A DNA stretch of 64,000 bases. Source: Asterias amurensis (Eukaryota; Echinodermata; Asteroidea; Forcipulatida; Asteriidae). A model generated the notes under the pieces. That model searched no databases, was not told where the DNA came from, and saw only the letters and a list, made by a program, of their open reading frames with translations. Below, piece by piece: positions 1 through 9,869 of this stretch (position 1 is its first letter; each line of letters starts with the position of its first letter). The translations under genes were made by a program, and so were the position numbers. Location: assembly GCF_032118995.1 (NCBI RefSeq), contig NC_092665.1, positions 3,446,001 through 3,510,000 of the forward strand, given 5' to 3'.

Positions 1-569
1 ACGTACTTTGTGCTATCATCGGCCATTTTGGGATTCGGAGTTGGGTTTTATCAGACCATTGTTTTGGTAGTAGTGCGTGACTTTGTAGGAGTGGATAACT
101 TCGGATCCGCAGTTGGGATGATTTCTCTATTGAGCGGTGTAGCTGGCTTGCTTGGTCCTGTACTGGCAGGTAAGTAATACAGACAAAGGCATACACTCTG
201 GTGAAATTTCAACCACTTACTGCAAACACTGATCGTATCTGACCCTTTCCGAAACGACTGGATTTGGCTTTAGATTCGGCTCAGGCTAGCTTGGCCCCGC
301 GGTTGTTTTGAAAATATTGCGCATGCTTTGCATTCAAGCCTGAAGCCGAACCCTAAACCGTAGCCGTGGTTTCGAAAAAGGCATATTATAAATCGCCGTT
401 CTTTTTCCCTTCATTTTTCACAGGCGCCCTCTACGATGTGAATGGGAGCTACTTCGTCCTTTTTGCTATCTTCGGTGGATTATTTTTCCTGGGATTCCTA
501 CCGACACTCTTGTTTCCTTATCTGAAGAGGATTGAGCCCGGAATAGCCGATGACACCGTGGGCAAATAA
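1..569 (+). CDS. Monocarboxylate-transporter-like MFS protein, C-terminal part (partial at left edge)
   Basis: Two exons are visible: 1-169, open at the left edge, and 424-569, ending in TAA. They join in phase across a GTAAGT...TTTTCACAG intron to give 104 residues. The protein piece holds the end of an MFS carrier: a membrane segment around VGFYQTIVLVVVRDF, the stretch FGSAVGMISLLSGVAGLLGP, then LAGALYDVNGSY and a last membrane helix ending FPYLKRIEPG. The order GLLGP-LAGALYD-GSY is typical of the last helices of SLC16 (monocarboxylate and related) transporters, which move small organic acids across the plasma membrane. The substrate cannot be told from this part. The tail after the last helix is short. 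A polyadenylation signal lies about 190 bases downstream. The family call is fairly secure; the subfamily is open. Confidence 0.85.
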
Positions 570-755
570 AATCTCATTTCAAACACAAACCACTTGTCTG
601 TATTAAAACCATTGACTGTGTGTGGGTCAGTGCTGTAAGACATCAATGGCTTTGGACTATTCGATATCCGTGTTCCACAATCTGCACTATATGTGTATCT
701 TTAGAGCTAAATAGACCTGATAACGATAGGAGTAAACAAATGTAACAGCCCATGT

Positions 756-761
756 AATAAA
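756..761 (+). terminator. Polyadenylation signal AATAAA of the MCT-like gene
   Basis: A canonical AATAAA hexamer lies 187 bases after the stop codon, before any repeat sequence begins. It is the first such hexamer downstream, so it is the likely 3' end signal. No cleavage site can be confirmed from sequence alone. Confidence 0.5.
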
Positions 762-939
762 AAATGACTACCACGGAAGACTCATCAAAGTGTGTGTGTG
801 GGGGGGGGGGGCTTAAAATTCACACTAAATCCAACATCTTTCATCCAACAATCCATAAAAACCAAGTCAAAGAAGTGGAGATGGGCAGGTCACCTACAAG
901 GAGGTATGACAGTTTATAGGTGGGCATCAAAACAACCAA

Positions 940-1081
940 TGGGAGACTTCTGGGACGCTTGGTGGCAGCAGATTTACCAGGTAAAATCCATTGTTCTCGG
1001 TAAAGTGCGCATGCTCAGAATTACGTAAACAATGGAAATTTACCAGTTAAGTCTGCTGCCACCTAGCGTTCCAAAGTCCCC
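940..1081. mobile_element. 140-bp palindromic MITE (GGGAGACTT family), copy 1
   Basis: The two ends are inverted repeats of about 45 bp. The left end reads GGGAGACTTCTGGGACGCTT and continues with GGTGGCAGCAGA; the right end is its complement, with ACCTAGCGTTCCAAAGTCCC. The element has no coding capacity. A second full copy lies at 6647-6790 in the opposite orientation, and end fragments lie near 17410-17465 and 28555-28600, so it is a dispersed family. Superfamily is unclear. Confidence 0.8.
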
Positions 1082-1326
1082 GTAAACCGGACAAAAAAGA
1101 GGGTGACAAAACAGAAGATAAAATAAGGGGTATTGTATGGGCAACAAACAGCTCGTGATATAGTGAAATGGGGGATTTGTGAAGAGGCTTTCCTCCTGCA
1201 GTGGAGAGAAAGAGGCTAGACAAAACTGACCACTCCATTCTTGTTTAATGACACATAGCGCATGAGCACTAACATTTTAGTTGGCAAGAGTAGGGGACAT
1301 CGTGCTGCGTTGTAAGCGGCATATGG

Positions 1327-1488
1327 TAGACTTGATTCAAGTCCCGTTCTCGTGCGAGAGGTCCCTAAATAATAGTGTATGCCAACCCGCGAAGGTTCGG
1401 GGACTAGCCGCGCAAAATTTTATTGGCGTCAGGCGACGGGACTGACAATAAAAAGACTCTCACGGGATGGGGGCTTGAGTCAAGTCTA
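1327..1488. mobile_element. Short TIR element (TAGACTTGATTCAAGTCC ends)
   Basis: TAGACTTGATTCAAGTCC at the left is matched by the complement ending GGCTTGAGTCAAGTCTA at the right. About 160 bp lie between the outer ends, with no open frame of note. A second copy of the left end, including the GCGAGAGGTCCCTA-type extension, begins at 1545 in direct orientation, so either the element is duplicated or a second copy is truncated there. Confidence 0.65.
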
Positions 1489-1544
1489 GGCTAATGGCGG
1501 CTTGACGCAGGCGCGACTGTGCGTCTGCTGAGTGCAACTCTCAG

Positions 1545-1588
1545 TAGACTTGATTCAAGTCTCATGCTCGTGTGAGAGGTCCCTATAG
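1545..1588. mobile_element. Partial second copy of the TAGACTTGA element
   Basis: About 44 bases match 1327-1370 with a few changes (TAGACTTGATTCAAGTC, then GTGAGAGGTCCCTA). Only this end is present before the sequence changes. Confidence 0.55.
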
Positions 1589-1774
1589 CATGCATATCAC
1601 CCCCAACTTACTATAAAACAACACGTAGCATATACACACAGTGCGCGCTCGCGGTCAAAATATGGTCGTTTGCAAACCAATAGGGTTAGTACGCACGCGT
1701 GAAAGTAATTAACACAATGGAAAGGGTCTTTATAATAGGCCATTTTCGTCCCCACTTCCTACCTTCGGAGAGTA

Positions 1775-1935
1775 ACTATAAATATAAGAAGGAGACTTGC
1801 GGGTATAACCATGGTGAAATATCTCTTTTGAGGGAGTGTTGCCTCCGAAAAGAGCCGTTGTGGTCTCGATGTTTCGAACAGTGTACTCTGCTCGTCTTCA
1901 GGAGACGCTTGTTTTCTATACCTTCGGAGTTCATC
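1775..1935 (-). mobile_element. Copy A of a repeat with hammerhead-like core and histone-type stem-loop
   Basis: Read on the minus strand, the element has GTCTC, then CTGAAGA, an imperfect hairpin (GAGCAG, six-base loop, CTGTTC), GAAAC, ATC and GAGAC, which pairs back with GTCTC. That is the order of a type I hammerhead ribozyme with a minimal stem III. About 15 bases on follows AACGGCTCTTTTCGGAGGC (1841-1859), close to the histone mRNA 3' stem-loop, then a purine-rich CAAAAGAGA. A TTAA-flanked MITE begins at 1936 and cuts it off. Homologous copies lie at 31543-31640, 31928-32212 and 36057-36420. The homology between copies is seen directly; ribozyme or processing activity is inferred. Confidence 0.6.
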
Positions 1936-2316
1936 TTAAAGGTAGTGGACACTATTGGTAATTGTCAAAGACTAGCCTTAACAGTTGGTGTATCTCAACA
2001 TATGCATAAAATAACAAAGCTGTGAAAATTTGAGCTCAATCGGTCATCAAAGTTGTGAGATAAGAAGAAAACACCCTTGTCACACGAAGTTGTGTGCGCT
2101 TTGTAGATGGTTGATTTCGAGACCTCAAGTTCTAAACTTGAGGTCTCGAAATCAAATTTGTGGAAAATTACTTCTTTCTCCAAAACTATGGCACCTCAGA
2201 GGGAGCGGTTTCTCACAATGTTTTATACCACCAACTTCTCCCCATTACTTGTCACCAAGAAAGGTTTTATGCGAATAGTTATTTTGAGTAATTACCAATA
2301 GTGTCCACTGCCTTAA
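1936..2316. mobile_element. TTAA-flanked MITE, family 1 (AGGCAGTGGACAC ends), full length
   Basis: The element starts TTAAAGGTAGTGGACACTAT and ends with the complement, ATAGTGTCCACTGCCTTAA. It carries a central hairpin in which two copies of TTTCGAGACCTCAAGTT face each other near 2117-2150. TTAA at both ends matches the target preference of piggyBac-type transposases. It has no transposase. The internal stretch CTGTGAAAATTTGAGCTCAA is shared with family 2 and with fragments at 2926 and 3870. It sits in the gap between the two transporter genes. Confidence 0.85.
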
Positions 2317-2571
2317 ATATTTTATTTTTTGTAGCCCCTTATATCAAGAGTGGCTTTTATTCTTGACTTGTGCAAACTTTGATATTTTTTTAACAAAATA
2401 AATACGTCAAATCGAATTACCTACCCGCATATCCAGTCATTATTCAGATTTCTATACACGTCCGATTTCAATTATATCAATTGATGCGAGAAGAGATCCT
2501 GGAGAGGCCACAAGGTGGAGTGATGTTGTAATTTCATTGGTACCCGCTGAGTTGTTCTGTATACGCCTCTC

Positions 2572-2929
2572 TTAAAGCCATTATACACTTTCGGTAAACA
2601 GTATTGTCCAAGGCCCACACTTCGTGTATCACAACTTCTATAAATAACAAACCTGTGAAAATTTAGTCTCAATCGGTCATCGGAGTCGGGAGAAGATAAC
2701 GGGAAAACCCACCCTTGTTTCCGCACGTTTCGCCGTGTCATGACATGTGTTTAAAATAAATCCGTAATTGATATTGTTTTAATGTTTTCTCAAAAAGTAA
2801 AGCATTTCATGGATTAATAATTATTTCAAGATAAGTCTTTCACCATTACCTTCTGAAAGCCCTGTAAGTTATTTGTAAATATGTGAGTTTTTAATTTTTG
2901 TCTGTACCGAAAGAGTCAAATGGCTTTAA
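2572..2929. mobile_element. TTAA-flanked MITE, family 2 (AAGCCATT...AATGGCTT ends), copy 1
   Basis: It starts TTAAAGCCATTATACACTTT with CGGTAAACAG following, and ends TACCGAAAGAGTCAAATGGC followed by TTTAA. The outer inverted repeats are about 25 bp. Two closely related copies lie at 19914-20281 and 24346-24749. TTAA is found at both ends of every copy. It has no coding capacity. Confidence 0.85.
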
Positions 2930-3112
2930 AGGCAGTGTACACGTTTGGCAAAGACCAGTGTTCTCACTTCGTGTATCCCATCATTAACATAAAACAACGA
3001 GCCTGTGAAAGTTTAGGCTCAATCGGTCATCGAAGTTGCCAGAAAATGATGAAAGAAAAAACACCCTGTTTGGACGAATGTGTGTGCTTTCAGATAAAGA
3101 ATAAAAGACTTT
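2926..3112. mobile_element. Family 1-like TTAA MITE fragment abutting the previous element
   Basis: It begins AAAGGCAGTGTACACGTTTG immediately after the TTAA that ends the preceding element, so one TTAA serves both. It contains the family's internal CTGTGAAAGTTTAGGCTCAA block and fades out after about 185 bp without a matching right end. Confidence 0.7.
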
Positions 3113-3870
3113 AATGTTTTAGTGAGAAATTACCTCATGAAACAATCCAATCATGTTTCATGTGTCTTTTTATTTTATTTTTGAACATTTTTAATGCCTT
3201 CCTGGCAGGCTGGCTACTACACGGCTCACAATGTAAAAGTTATTATTTTGTGTCATAATTTCCATATAAATATATGGGAATATAAAATATAACAGCCTAG
3301 TAAGTTTTGAGATGGGTCAATACTGTATTCATTATTTTATTATATTGATCACAAATCAGACGAAACAATCGCCATACGATTGAATGTTTTTACACATCGT
3401 GCCTATACACATGAAGACCATGCTCCGTGGCTCTTTTGTGAAAACGCAATGTCAAAGGTCACAATAATGGTCGACACAGACGCCCTTTTCTCACCGTTAT
3501 ACAAGCCTGAATAATATTAGAGTTTATGACCAAGTCCGTATGCCTATTAAACATCTTTCATTTTCTCAACACATAACTGTGCAGTAATACAAAATATAGT
3601 ATGTCTGCATCTATCTCTTTCTGATTTAAATATTTTCATTTTGACCTACCCGCACAAAGTAACTATTATTCAAATCTGCGTGGATCACCTTTTAAGTTGC
3701 TGGTACCATACGCGGTGTATACGACTAAGATTTGAAGGTACAACAAATTATACCAATATGTTGTGACTTTATAAGCAGAGAGGAGCAGAGGCTGGATTGA
3801 AGTGTCGAGGTGAGTTTTAGTTTTTGAGAGAATAAATTTATTTATATCTGCTTGTGTTTACTATATGTTT
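3113..3870. other. AT-rich intergenic stretch, nothing recognised
   Basis: There are no open frames with coding character, no inverted ends and no tandem order. It separates a MITE cluster from the tandem repeat block upstream of the SLC46-like gene. Confidence 0.5.
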
Positions 3871-4255
3871 AAAGGGAAGGTACACGTTTGGTAATTTCAT
3901 AAAATAACAAGCCTGTGAAAATTTGAGCTAAATTGGTCACCGAAGTGGCAAGAAAATAATGATAGTGCACTCTCATGCCAACTGGCTGTTTCCACAAAAT
4001 ACCACAGTAGACTGTGGAGACTAAGTTCACAGCACACAAGCCACCATTAGTGCACTATCCTGCCCAATTACTGGCTCTTTTCACAAAATACCACATGAGA
4101 TTGTGGAGACTAGTTCACAGTACACAAACCACTATAAGTGCACTCTCATGCCAACTGGCTGTTTCCACAAAATACCAGAGTAGACTGTGGAGACTATTAA
4201 GTTCACAGTACAAAGCCACTATTAGATCTTTCCACAAAATACCACGGGAAGCTAT
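3870..4255 (+). repeat. MITE fragment followed by an 85-88 bp tandem repeat, about 3.5 copies
   Basis: A fragment of the TTAA family (AAGGTACACGTTTGGTAATT, then CTGTGAAAATTTGAGC) runs to about 3960. It leads straight into a tandem array whose units start at GTGCAC near 3965, 4050 and 4138. Units share CCAACTGGCTGTTTCCACAA and TGTGGAGACTA, followed by TTCACAG. The last unit is shortened. The array ends about 410 bp before the SLC46-like start codon. Confidence 0.75.
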
Positions 4256-4318
4256 CATACACATAGTGCTATGAAAAGACATTGGGGTTTCCTGATATAT
4301 AACACCTCTGATAAAAAA

Positions 4319-4511
4319 CGGGTCAGAATTTACCCGGATTCCGTATCCGATGGGGCCTGACTAGTTGCCGGATCAAAATGACCCGGACAATATTGGGCTG
4401 ACTAAGGGGATTTAAAGTCGGTTTCTGAGTCAGATTGACCTATTCCGGGTCGATCATTTTGACACGAATCTCGGTTCAACCTGACCCAGAAATGGGTCAA
4501 TCTGACCCGAG
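4319..4511. mobile_element. Small palindromic element rich in GGGTCA/TGACCC
   Basis: The left side GGGTCAGAATTTACCCGG faces GGGTCAATCTGACCCGAGG at the right, and ATCAAAATGACCCGG faces CCGGGTCGATCATTTTGA inside. The outer right flank reads ACACTGACAACC on the minus strand. I take it as a foldback MITE; the family is not recognised. It lies about 160 bp before the SLC46-like start codon, so it is in or near that promoter. Confidence 0.55.
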
Positions 4512-4668
4512 GGTTGTCAGTGTATAGTTTTAGTGAACAGTGCTACAGCCTATAGCCAGTGCCGTGTATATTTATTGAAAACTACTTTGGATTTTGTCCT
4601 TTTTTTCTTCCAGACTTGATGGTATTTGTTCCACCTAAAACGGGTAGAGTGCTTCATTGACTTAAAAC

Positions 4669-7600
4669 ATGGACCAGGCATCAAATCCTTCAAGACGGTT
4701 CGCCACACCATCACTAGCCGTTTATATCTACGCGTTTGTCGTGGGAGCTCAGCTAGGAGCGATGGGTCCAGCATCACTTCAAGCAATTGAGTTTTTGGTC
4801 TCATTTGAGCTGGGGTATGAAGGCAAGAATAAAACATCGGGTGGGCCGTGCTCCGGCGAGCAAGCCAACACCACTGGGAGTGACGAGGCCAACGCGTTAA
4901 TTCAAGAACAGACATCTTCTGTTGCCTTCGTTGGTGCCATGCTAAGTGGCCTACCAGCGCTGTTAGTTGTTATTGTGCTTTCGACGTGGAGTGATGGCGC
5001 CCGTAGTTACAAACAGCTACGATTTGTGGCCGTTTTACCATGCATTGGAATGACCCTTTATATGGCCGTTTATGTTGTCGTTTTGGCATTAAGACTATCG
5101 CCGTGGTTAACTCTTCTAGCATCCACTTTTATGGCGCTTGGAGGAGGGGTCTTTCTCCAATATGCGATGATGACAAAGTATTTAATTTACGTAAATGCGG
5201 AAAGAGAGCGAGCAGTGTACATTATTTATCTGCAAATTTTGAGCTTCTCTGCGCAGGGGTTTTCACAGCTTGGCACCGGATATTTAATAGAGGGCGCTGG
5301 CTTCATAACTCCGTTCGTCATCCTCTTTATCATTTGTTTTGGAACTACTGTCTTTGTTGCTATTTATCCACCGATAATAGAGGTAAGAACTTGGTAGTAT
5401 TTGGAACTTATAGTAATTTAAGTTAATGTTACAAGCTGGGCCCAGTTTCACAAATCCTGTTAACCAATTAACTTGCTAAGCACAGCGGAATCTCCATAGT
5501 AGTTAGTCGTCAGTCAAAGCTGAATTTTAAAAAGCGTTTTCATACAGTATAAATTTTTGAAGATTCTGAAGATTCAAGGTGCACGCGGCGGCGCCCATGG
5601 CCACATGTCACACACGAAAAAAGACCAGCGCGTGATGTCTGGGATCGTGCTTGACATCTGGGGGTGTGCCGCGTGCACCCTGACGAAAGGCTAACTAACA
5701 ACAGGAACAAGTTGCCAGCCAACACTTCATAATTTTAGTTTACTACACCGTTGCGACTGGTACCTCATTTAATAGCAAAGAACATCTCTAGGCAATATTT
5801 TCTGCTAAACGGCTTTCACGAAATTGGGCCCGGGTCAGATAAAACACACCCTATGAATTTAGGTGACACGTCTGGTACACGGGGGGTGGCTATTAAAGTC
5901 AAGTTGATCACAAACATTGCGCCTCTGCTGCTCGTGCTTGTAACATTGGATTTGCCGGGTGCAAGGGCTGAAAGAAGTTGGGTCAGAAGAGGGCGCTTTC
6001 ACTCAGACAAAAAAAAAGAATTTAACCCAATCCGCACACTGGCATCGTTAAAAGATTTAAGTGCTATAAGTACACAAAAATTGCTTAGCGCAAACAAAGT
6101 TAAGCTTAGCAAATATAGGTTACAGCCAGAATACAACATATTGCTGTATAAACAGGTACTCCCGTCATTTCTTGCTTAGCCAAAAAAATTGCCTAGCGAT
6201 ATTTACTGAAATCGACCCTTGGTCTCTTTATCCACGCAGGAAAAGCCCACCACAGACGATCAACCCAAACGAGGAGCCGTTCTCACAATGTGTAAGGATA
6301 TTCTCGCAGTGTTCAGGGATCCTGATACTGGAGAATGCAACACCATTCTTGCGTTGTACTGTATAAGCCTTCTCATTTACACGATGCTGACCATCTACTT
6401 CTTAATCTCGGTGCAAATCTATGTGTTGGGAACGCCCTTCTGTTGGTCACCATCTCTAATTGGTTACTTTGGTGTAGCGAAACTAGTGTCATGTTCCACA
6501 GGTAAGTAAATAAATGTAATACTCGAAACCTTTTTATTTTATTTATCAAGACTAGTCGAAACGTTGAGAACTCACTGTGGTAGTGCAGGTAATAACGATC
6601 CTAAGTAATAGTCCAAGACGACTTTCTACCAAATATATACTATGAATGGGAGACTTTGGGACGCTAGGTGGCAGCAGACTTACCAGGTAAATTTCCATTG
6701 TTTACGTAGTTCTGAGCGTGCGCACATGACCGAGAACAATGGATTTTACCTGGTAAGTCTGCTGCCACCAAGCGTCCCAAAAGTCTCCCATTGGCTTAGC
6801 CTATAACTCATACTAAAAAAAGAAAGATAATGTTGTAATTGAGATAAAATAATTTTAAAGCAAAGGTGGGTGTGTGATGGGAACTACGTGCGCAGTCAAG
6901 GTGCCAGCAACTATAGGGCAAGCTTGAGCGGCGACCACTTTTCAACCACTAGTCAATGTTCCATGGTGATGATCTATGCATGATATATAACTTGGTACCA
7001 TGAAAAATCGCCAAATTTCTTTTTTCTTTTATGCATGAATTTTCAAGAGGTCATGCACTAGACTTGTGGACAAGTCGTTAATGGTCCCACGCGGTGAGAT
7101 AGTCGAGTTCCCCGGTGCTATGGCGATATCACTGCTCTCGCGCGAACTGTTGGTTGCCGACTTCTACTCCCACGGGACCGTAGTCGTGACAGCAGTTGTA
7201 GAATACCGCGGGAATTGCGGGGAGAGTCGGAACACTATCACCGCGACAGACATTGAACGACTTGTCCACAAGTCTAGTCACGCACCTACATCATGAACTG
7301 CTTCTAGAAACAAATTCGGTCGGTGAATTTTTCGTCAGAATTTTTTTTCCGAACCCCTGTTCACAGCAATAAGGCATGAACTGAGGTAAGAGAAAAGCCT
7401 CGATGACATGCTTGGTAGGTACCCCTTGCATTTGGCGGCCATCTTATGTGCACGGGCGTGAAAGGCTAGCATAAACCAAGATTCATACACACAGCGCGTA
7501 CACTTTTTCAGGGTCGACCCCAATCTGCCCGCGGTACGTTCGAAAAGCTTTGACGTCGTTCTAGGGGCTCACCCCAGTCAGCCCCAAGTGCCCTGCTTGT

Positions 7601-9869
7601 GGAACGGGTCACTTGGGGGCTGGCTCGAGGTGCACGCATGACGTCCACGTCACCACGAGAGGGCGAGCGATCGTTCGATTAGCTCTTGTCAGGGGCACAC
7701 CCGAATGAGCACCCAAAGATGGTGGTCAGTGACGTCATGTCAATCCCTCTACAGTACATGTATTTGCATTTATTTATTATCTTTGTTTCAGGTCTGTTGG
7801 TTGGAGCCAAGGTCCTGAAGAGATATTTTGACGACGACATGATAATCCAGATCGGTATCTTGTCGATGCTGATCAGCACTGTTATACCGATCTATGCTCG
7901 GACGGATGCCGGATTATTTTTACGTAAGTTTAATGTGTGCTACCCCGCGCGGTGCTCACTCGGTCGGGTGAGCCCCTGGTATTAAGAGCTCAACGAACGA
8001 TCACTCACCCTCTCGTGGTGACGTCTGCACCTCCCAGCCCCCAAGTGACCCACTCCACAAGCAAGGCACTTGGGGCTGACCCGGGTGAGCCCCTGGATTG
8101 ACGACAAAGCTCCGAACGTACCGGGGCAGTCTGGGGGTAGACCCGGGGAAGCTAATCGAACGCACCCAATAAGTGACTTTGTACCCGCACAAGTACCAAT
8201 TTACTCCGCTCCCGGGTAAATAGTTCTAAGCAATGACCAAGCCACAATATTTCGAGTCCAATGAATTTCAGATTAAACTTTTGTAAAACTGCGTTCAGTA
8301 AAGAATTTAAAAACATTGTGAAATGTACACCAGACATCAAAGTAGATTCAACATTCGAATGAGGTTTAATAATCTTAATAATCATTGTTTCCCTCCAGTT
8401 GCTCTTTTTGGCTGTTTTCGTATTTTACCGGGTGCAGTCATGACAGCCAGTGTGTCCAAGTATGCAAAGAAACAACATTTCGGTGAGTGTTCAAGTTTTA
8501 TGATACCGTGTCAGAATAGCAAAATTCACAATTTTACACATGCATGTTCGGCTAATTATCACAAACAATTTGAAAAAAAACAAGGTACAAAATCAGAGTT
8601 TTAATTGCATCCAGATTGTTGTTACCGACTCCCTTTCTTACGTTATAAATATTATTGGTTCAAGAATATTAACGTAATAGTGTGCGAAAGGGGGGGGGGG
8701 GGTCAGGTAGACTTTATGGTAGACTTTTGAGAGCGCCCCACTATAGCTGGTAGTTTTGGACTAACGATATTAATTTTGTTTGTTATACCATACACAGATG
8801 TGTGTAAGCACTGTATACATGTACTGTGAAAAAAATATCACAGCCACGTTACTCGGGTGGGATTCGAACCAATGACCCTTGCAATTCTAGAGCAGTGTCT
8901 TACCAACTAGACTAGAGTTTTCCCGATAGCTAGAGGCAGTTCGAATCCTATGTTTTGGCAGCGGGTACCACAACAATAATATAAGAGATGTTAAATTTGC
9001 ATAGGGGTAAAGAATATGAATTTTGGTTTTTACCCATACACCGATGTGTGTTAATAGCACTGTATACTCAGTACTTTCCCCGAATCCTGTAAAAATATCA
9101 TGTATATATCAGTAACAAGAAAAGAGGCAGTCGCCCATTGCAAGGCAGCCCACCATCACCTAATAGGAGGGTTAGGGTTGAACTATTATGCACAATGTAT
9201 GTATTTGCTTAGTTTTGACAGACATTCGAATATAATTAACTTCTCGAACTTCAAAGCAACTTTGGTAAACCATATCTGTGTGGAAATTATTCTATTTTTT
9301 AGGGAGCTTGTTTGGCGTGACTATGGCCATAGAAAGTCTGGCAAGTTCATTGGCTCCCGTTATATTCGGCTCGATCTACACAATGACTGTTGCTGATGAT
9401 CCGCAGTTTATTTTTAAACTAATGGCTGGCCTCGCGGTGATACCATCCACTCTCATCATGTAAGTAGAACGGAACCCTTGCATTGGCAACCATCTTGGAT
9501 AAAATTTGTATGCTGTTCTACATTTAAGATGGTGGTCAATGACGTCATGCGCAATTCATCTTTTAAACATCGTCATATAAATCCCCTGGCGTAAGAAAGC
9601 ATCTCTTTTCCATCACTTTGGGAGTCAGTTCTGTATAAACATTTCAACTCTCAAGATGACACACGTAGTGTGCACGGAGTCTACATGTACGCCAGAAAAA
9701 CCAAAGGTGAAGGGTCGCAAACAAACAGATATTATAATGAACTTCACCATTATCTCAAATTATTTTATTTTCTAGGTGCATACAATGCTGGAACATGACT
9801 TCGGGTGTGGCCAACTACACCGAGTACAAAGAGGGCGCCCTACTAGCTAGCTCGGGTCCAAACAAATAA
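4669..9869 (+). CDS. SLC46-like MFS transporter, complete, six coding exons
   Basis: Exons: 4669-5382, 6240-6501, 7792-7923, 8399-8482, 9303-9459, 9776-9869. All joins are GT-AG and keep phase, giving 480 residues, the usual size for SLC46. The first exon encodes the N-terminal half: helix 1 (LAVYIYAFVVGAQLGAMGP), a luminal or outer loop with cysteine and N-glycosylation sites (NKTS, NTTG), and the loop 2-3 motif WSDGARSYKQLRF, which stands where MFS proteins carry D-x-G-R-R. Later exons carry LLVGAKVLKRYF, a TM9-10 region, and SLFGVTMAIESLASSLAPVI with GSIY, which is the best SLC46 match. Known SLC46 members carry folate or muropeptide-like substrates with protons at plasma or lysosomal membranes. 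The substrate here is unknown. Exon 4 numbering aside, the third coding exon (7792-7923) sits between two inverted repeat arms. Confidence 0.88.
5437..5832. mobile_element. GGGCCCAATTTC-ended element in SLC46-like intron 1, with a nested palindrome
   Basis: The ends are TGGGCCCAGTTTCAC and GAAATTGGGCCCG. Inside, 5578-5680 is a second palindrome with GGTGCACGCGGC facing GCCGCGTGCACC, which looks like a later insertion. The outer ends match the family at 27061-27296 and 28238-28400. Confidence 0.65.
6647..6790. mobile_element. 140-bp palindromic MITE (GGGAGACTT family), copy 2
   Basis: This is a full copy in SLC46-like intron 2, reverse in orientation to the copy at 940-1081. Its ends are TGGGAGACTTTGGGACGCTA and the complement. 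The left half GGTGGCAGCAGACTTACCAG pairs with CTGGTAAGTCTGCTGCCACC at the right. Confidence 0.85.
7057..7278. mobile_element. TIR element with ACTAGACTTGTGGACAAGTC ends
   Basis: The left end ACTAGACTTGTGGACAAGTC is repeated in inverse at the right (GACTTGTCCACAAGTCTAGT). The inner parts also pair loosely (GGTCCCACGCGG with CCGCGGGA-type sequence), and the element is GC-richer than the intron around it. It has no coding capacity beyond a chance frame. Confidence 0.8.
7511..7704 (+). repeat. Left inverted arm beside SLC46-like exon 3
   Basis: This arm (starting GGGTCGACCCC, with AGTCAGCCCCAAGTGCC and GTCACTTGGGGGCTGG inside) is the inverse of 7962-8143 over almost its whole length, by eye about 85 percent identical. 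The 257-bp loop between them contains the coding exon 7792-7923 and both its splice sites. Confidence 0.85.
7962..8143 (-). repeat. Right inverted arm beside SLC46-like exon 3
   Basis: This is the partner of 7511-7704. Just outside it, GGGGAAGCTAATCGAACGCA (from about 8145) resembles the ends of the MITE at 59743-60032, so the arms probably began as two insertions of one GC-rich family in opposite orientation. Confidence 0.85.
8793..9097 (-). mobile_element. tRNA-derived SINE, antisense, in SLC46-like intron 4
   Basis: On the minus strand the block 8862-8937 looks like a tRNA: CTAGTTGGTAAGAC near the start (box A-like) and GGTTCGAATCCC near the end (box B). The body contains ACCCATACACCGATGTGTGT and TACTCAGTACTTTCCC, which recur at 29120-29240 and 33262-33366 without the tRNA part. 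Two body segments lie in tandem here, so the copy is rearranged. Confidence 0.7.

Noticed and set aside
8862-8937. tRNA gene on the minus strand
   Set aside because: Box A and box B are present, but the acceptor stem does not close and the sequence continues into a repeat body found elsewhere in the window; it is a SINE head.
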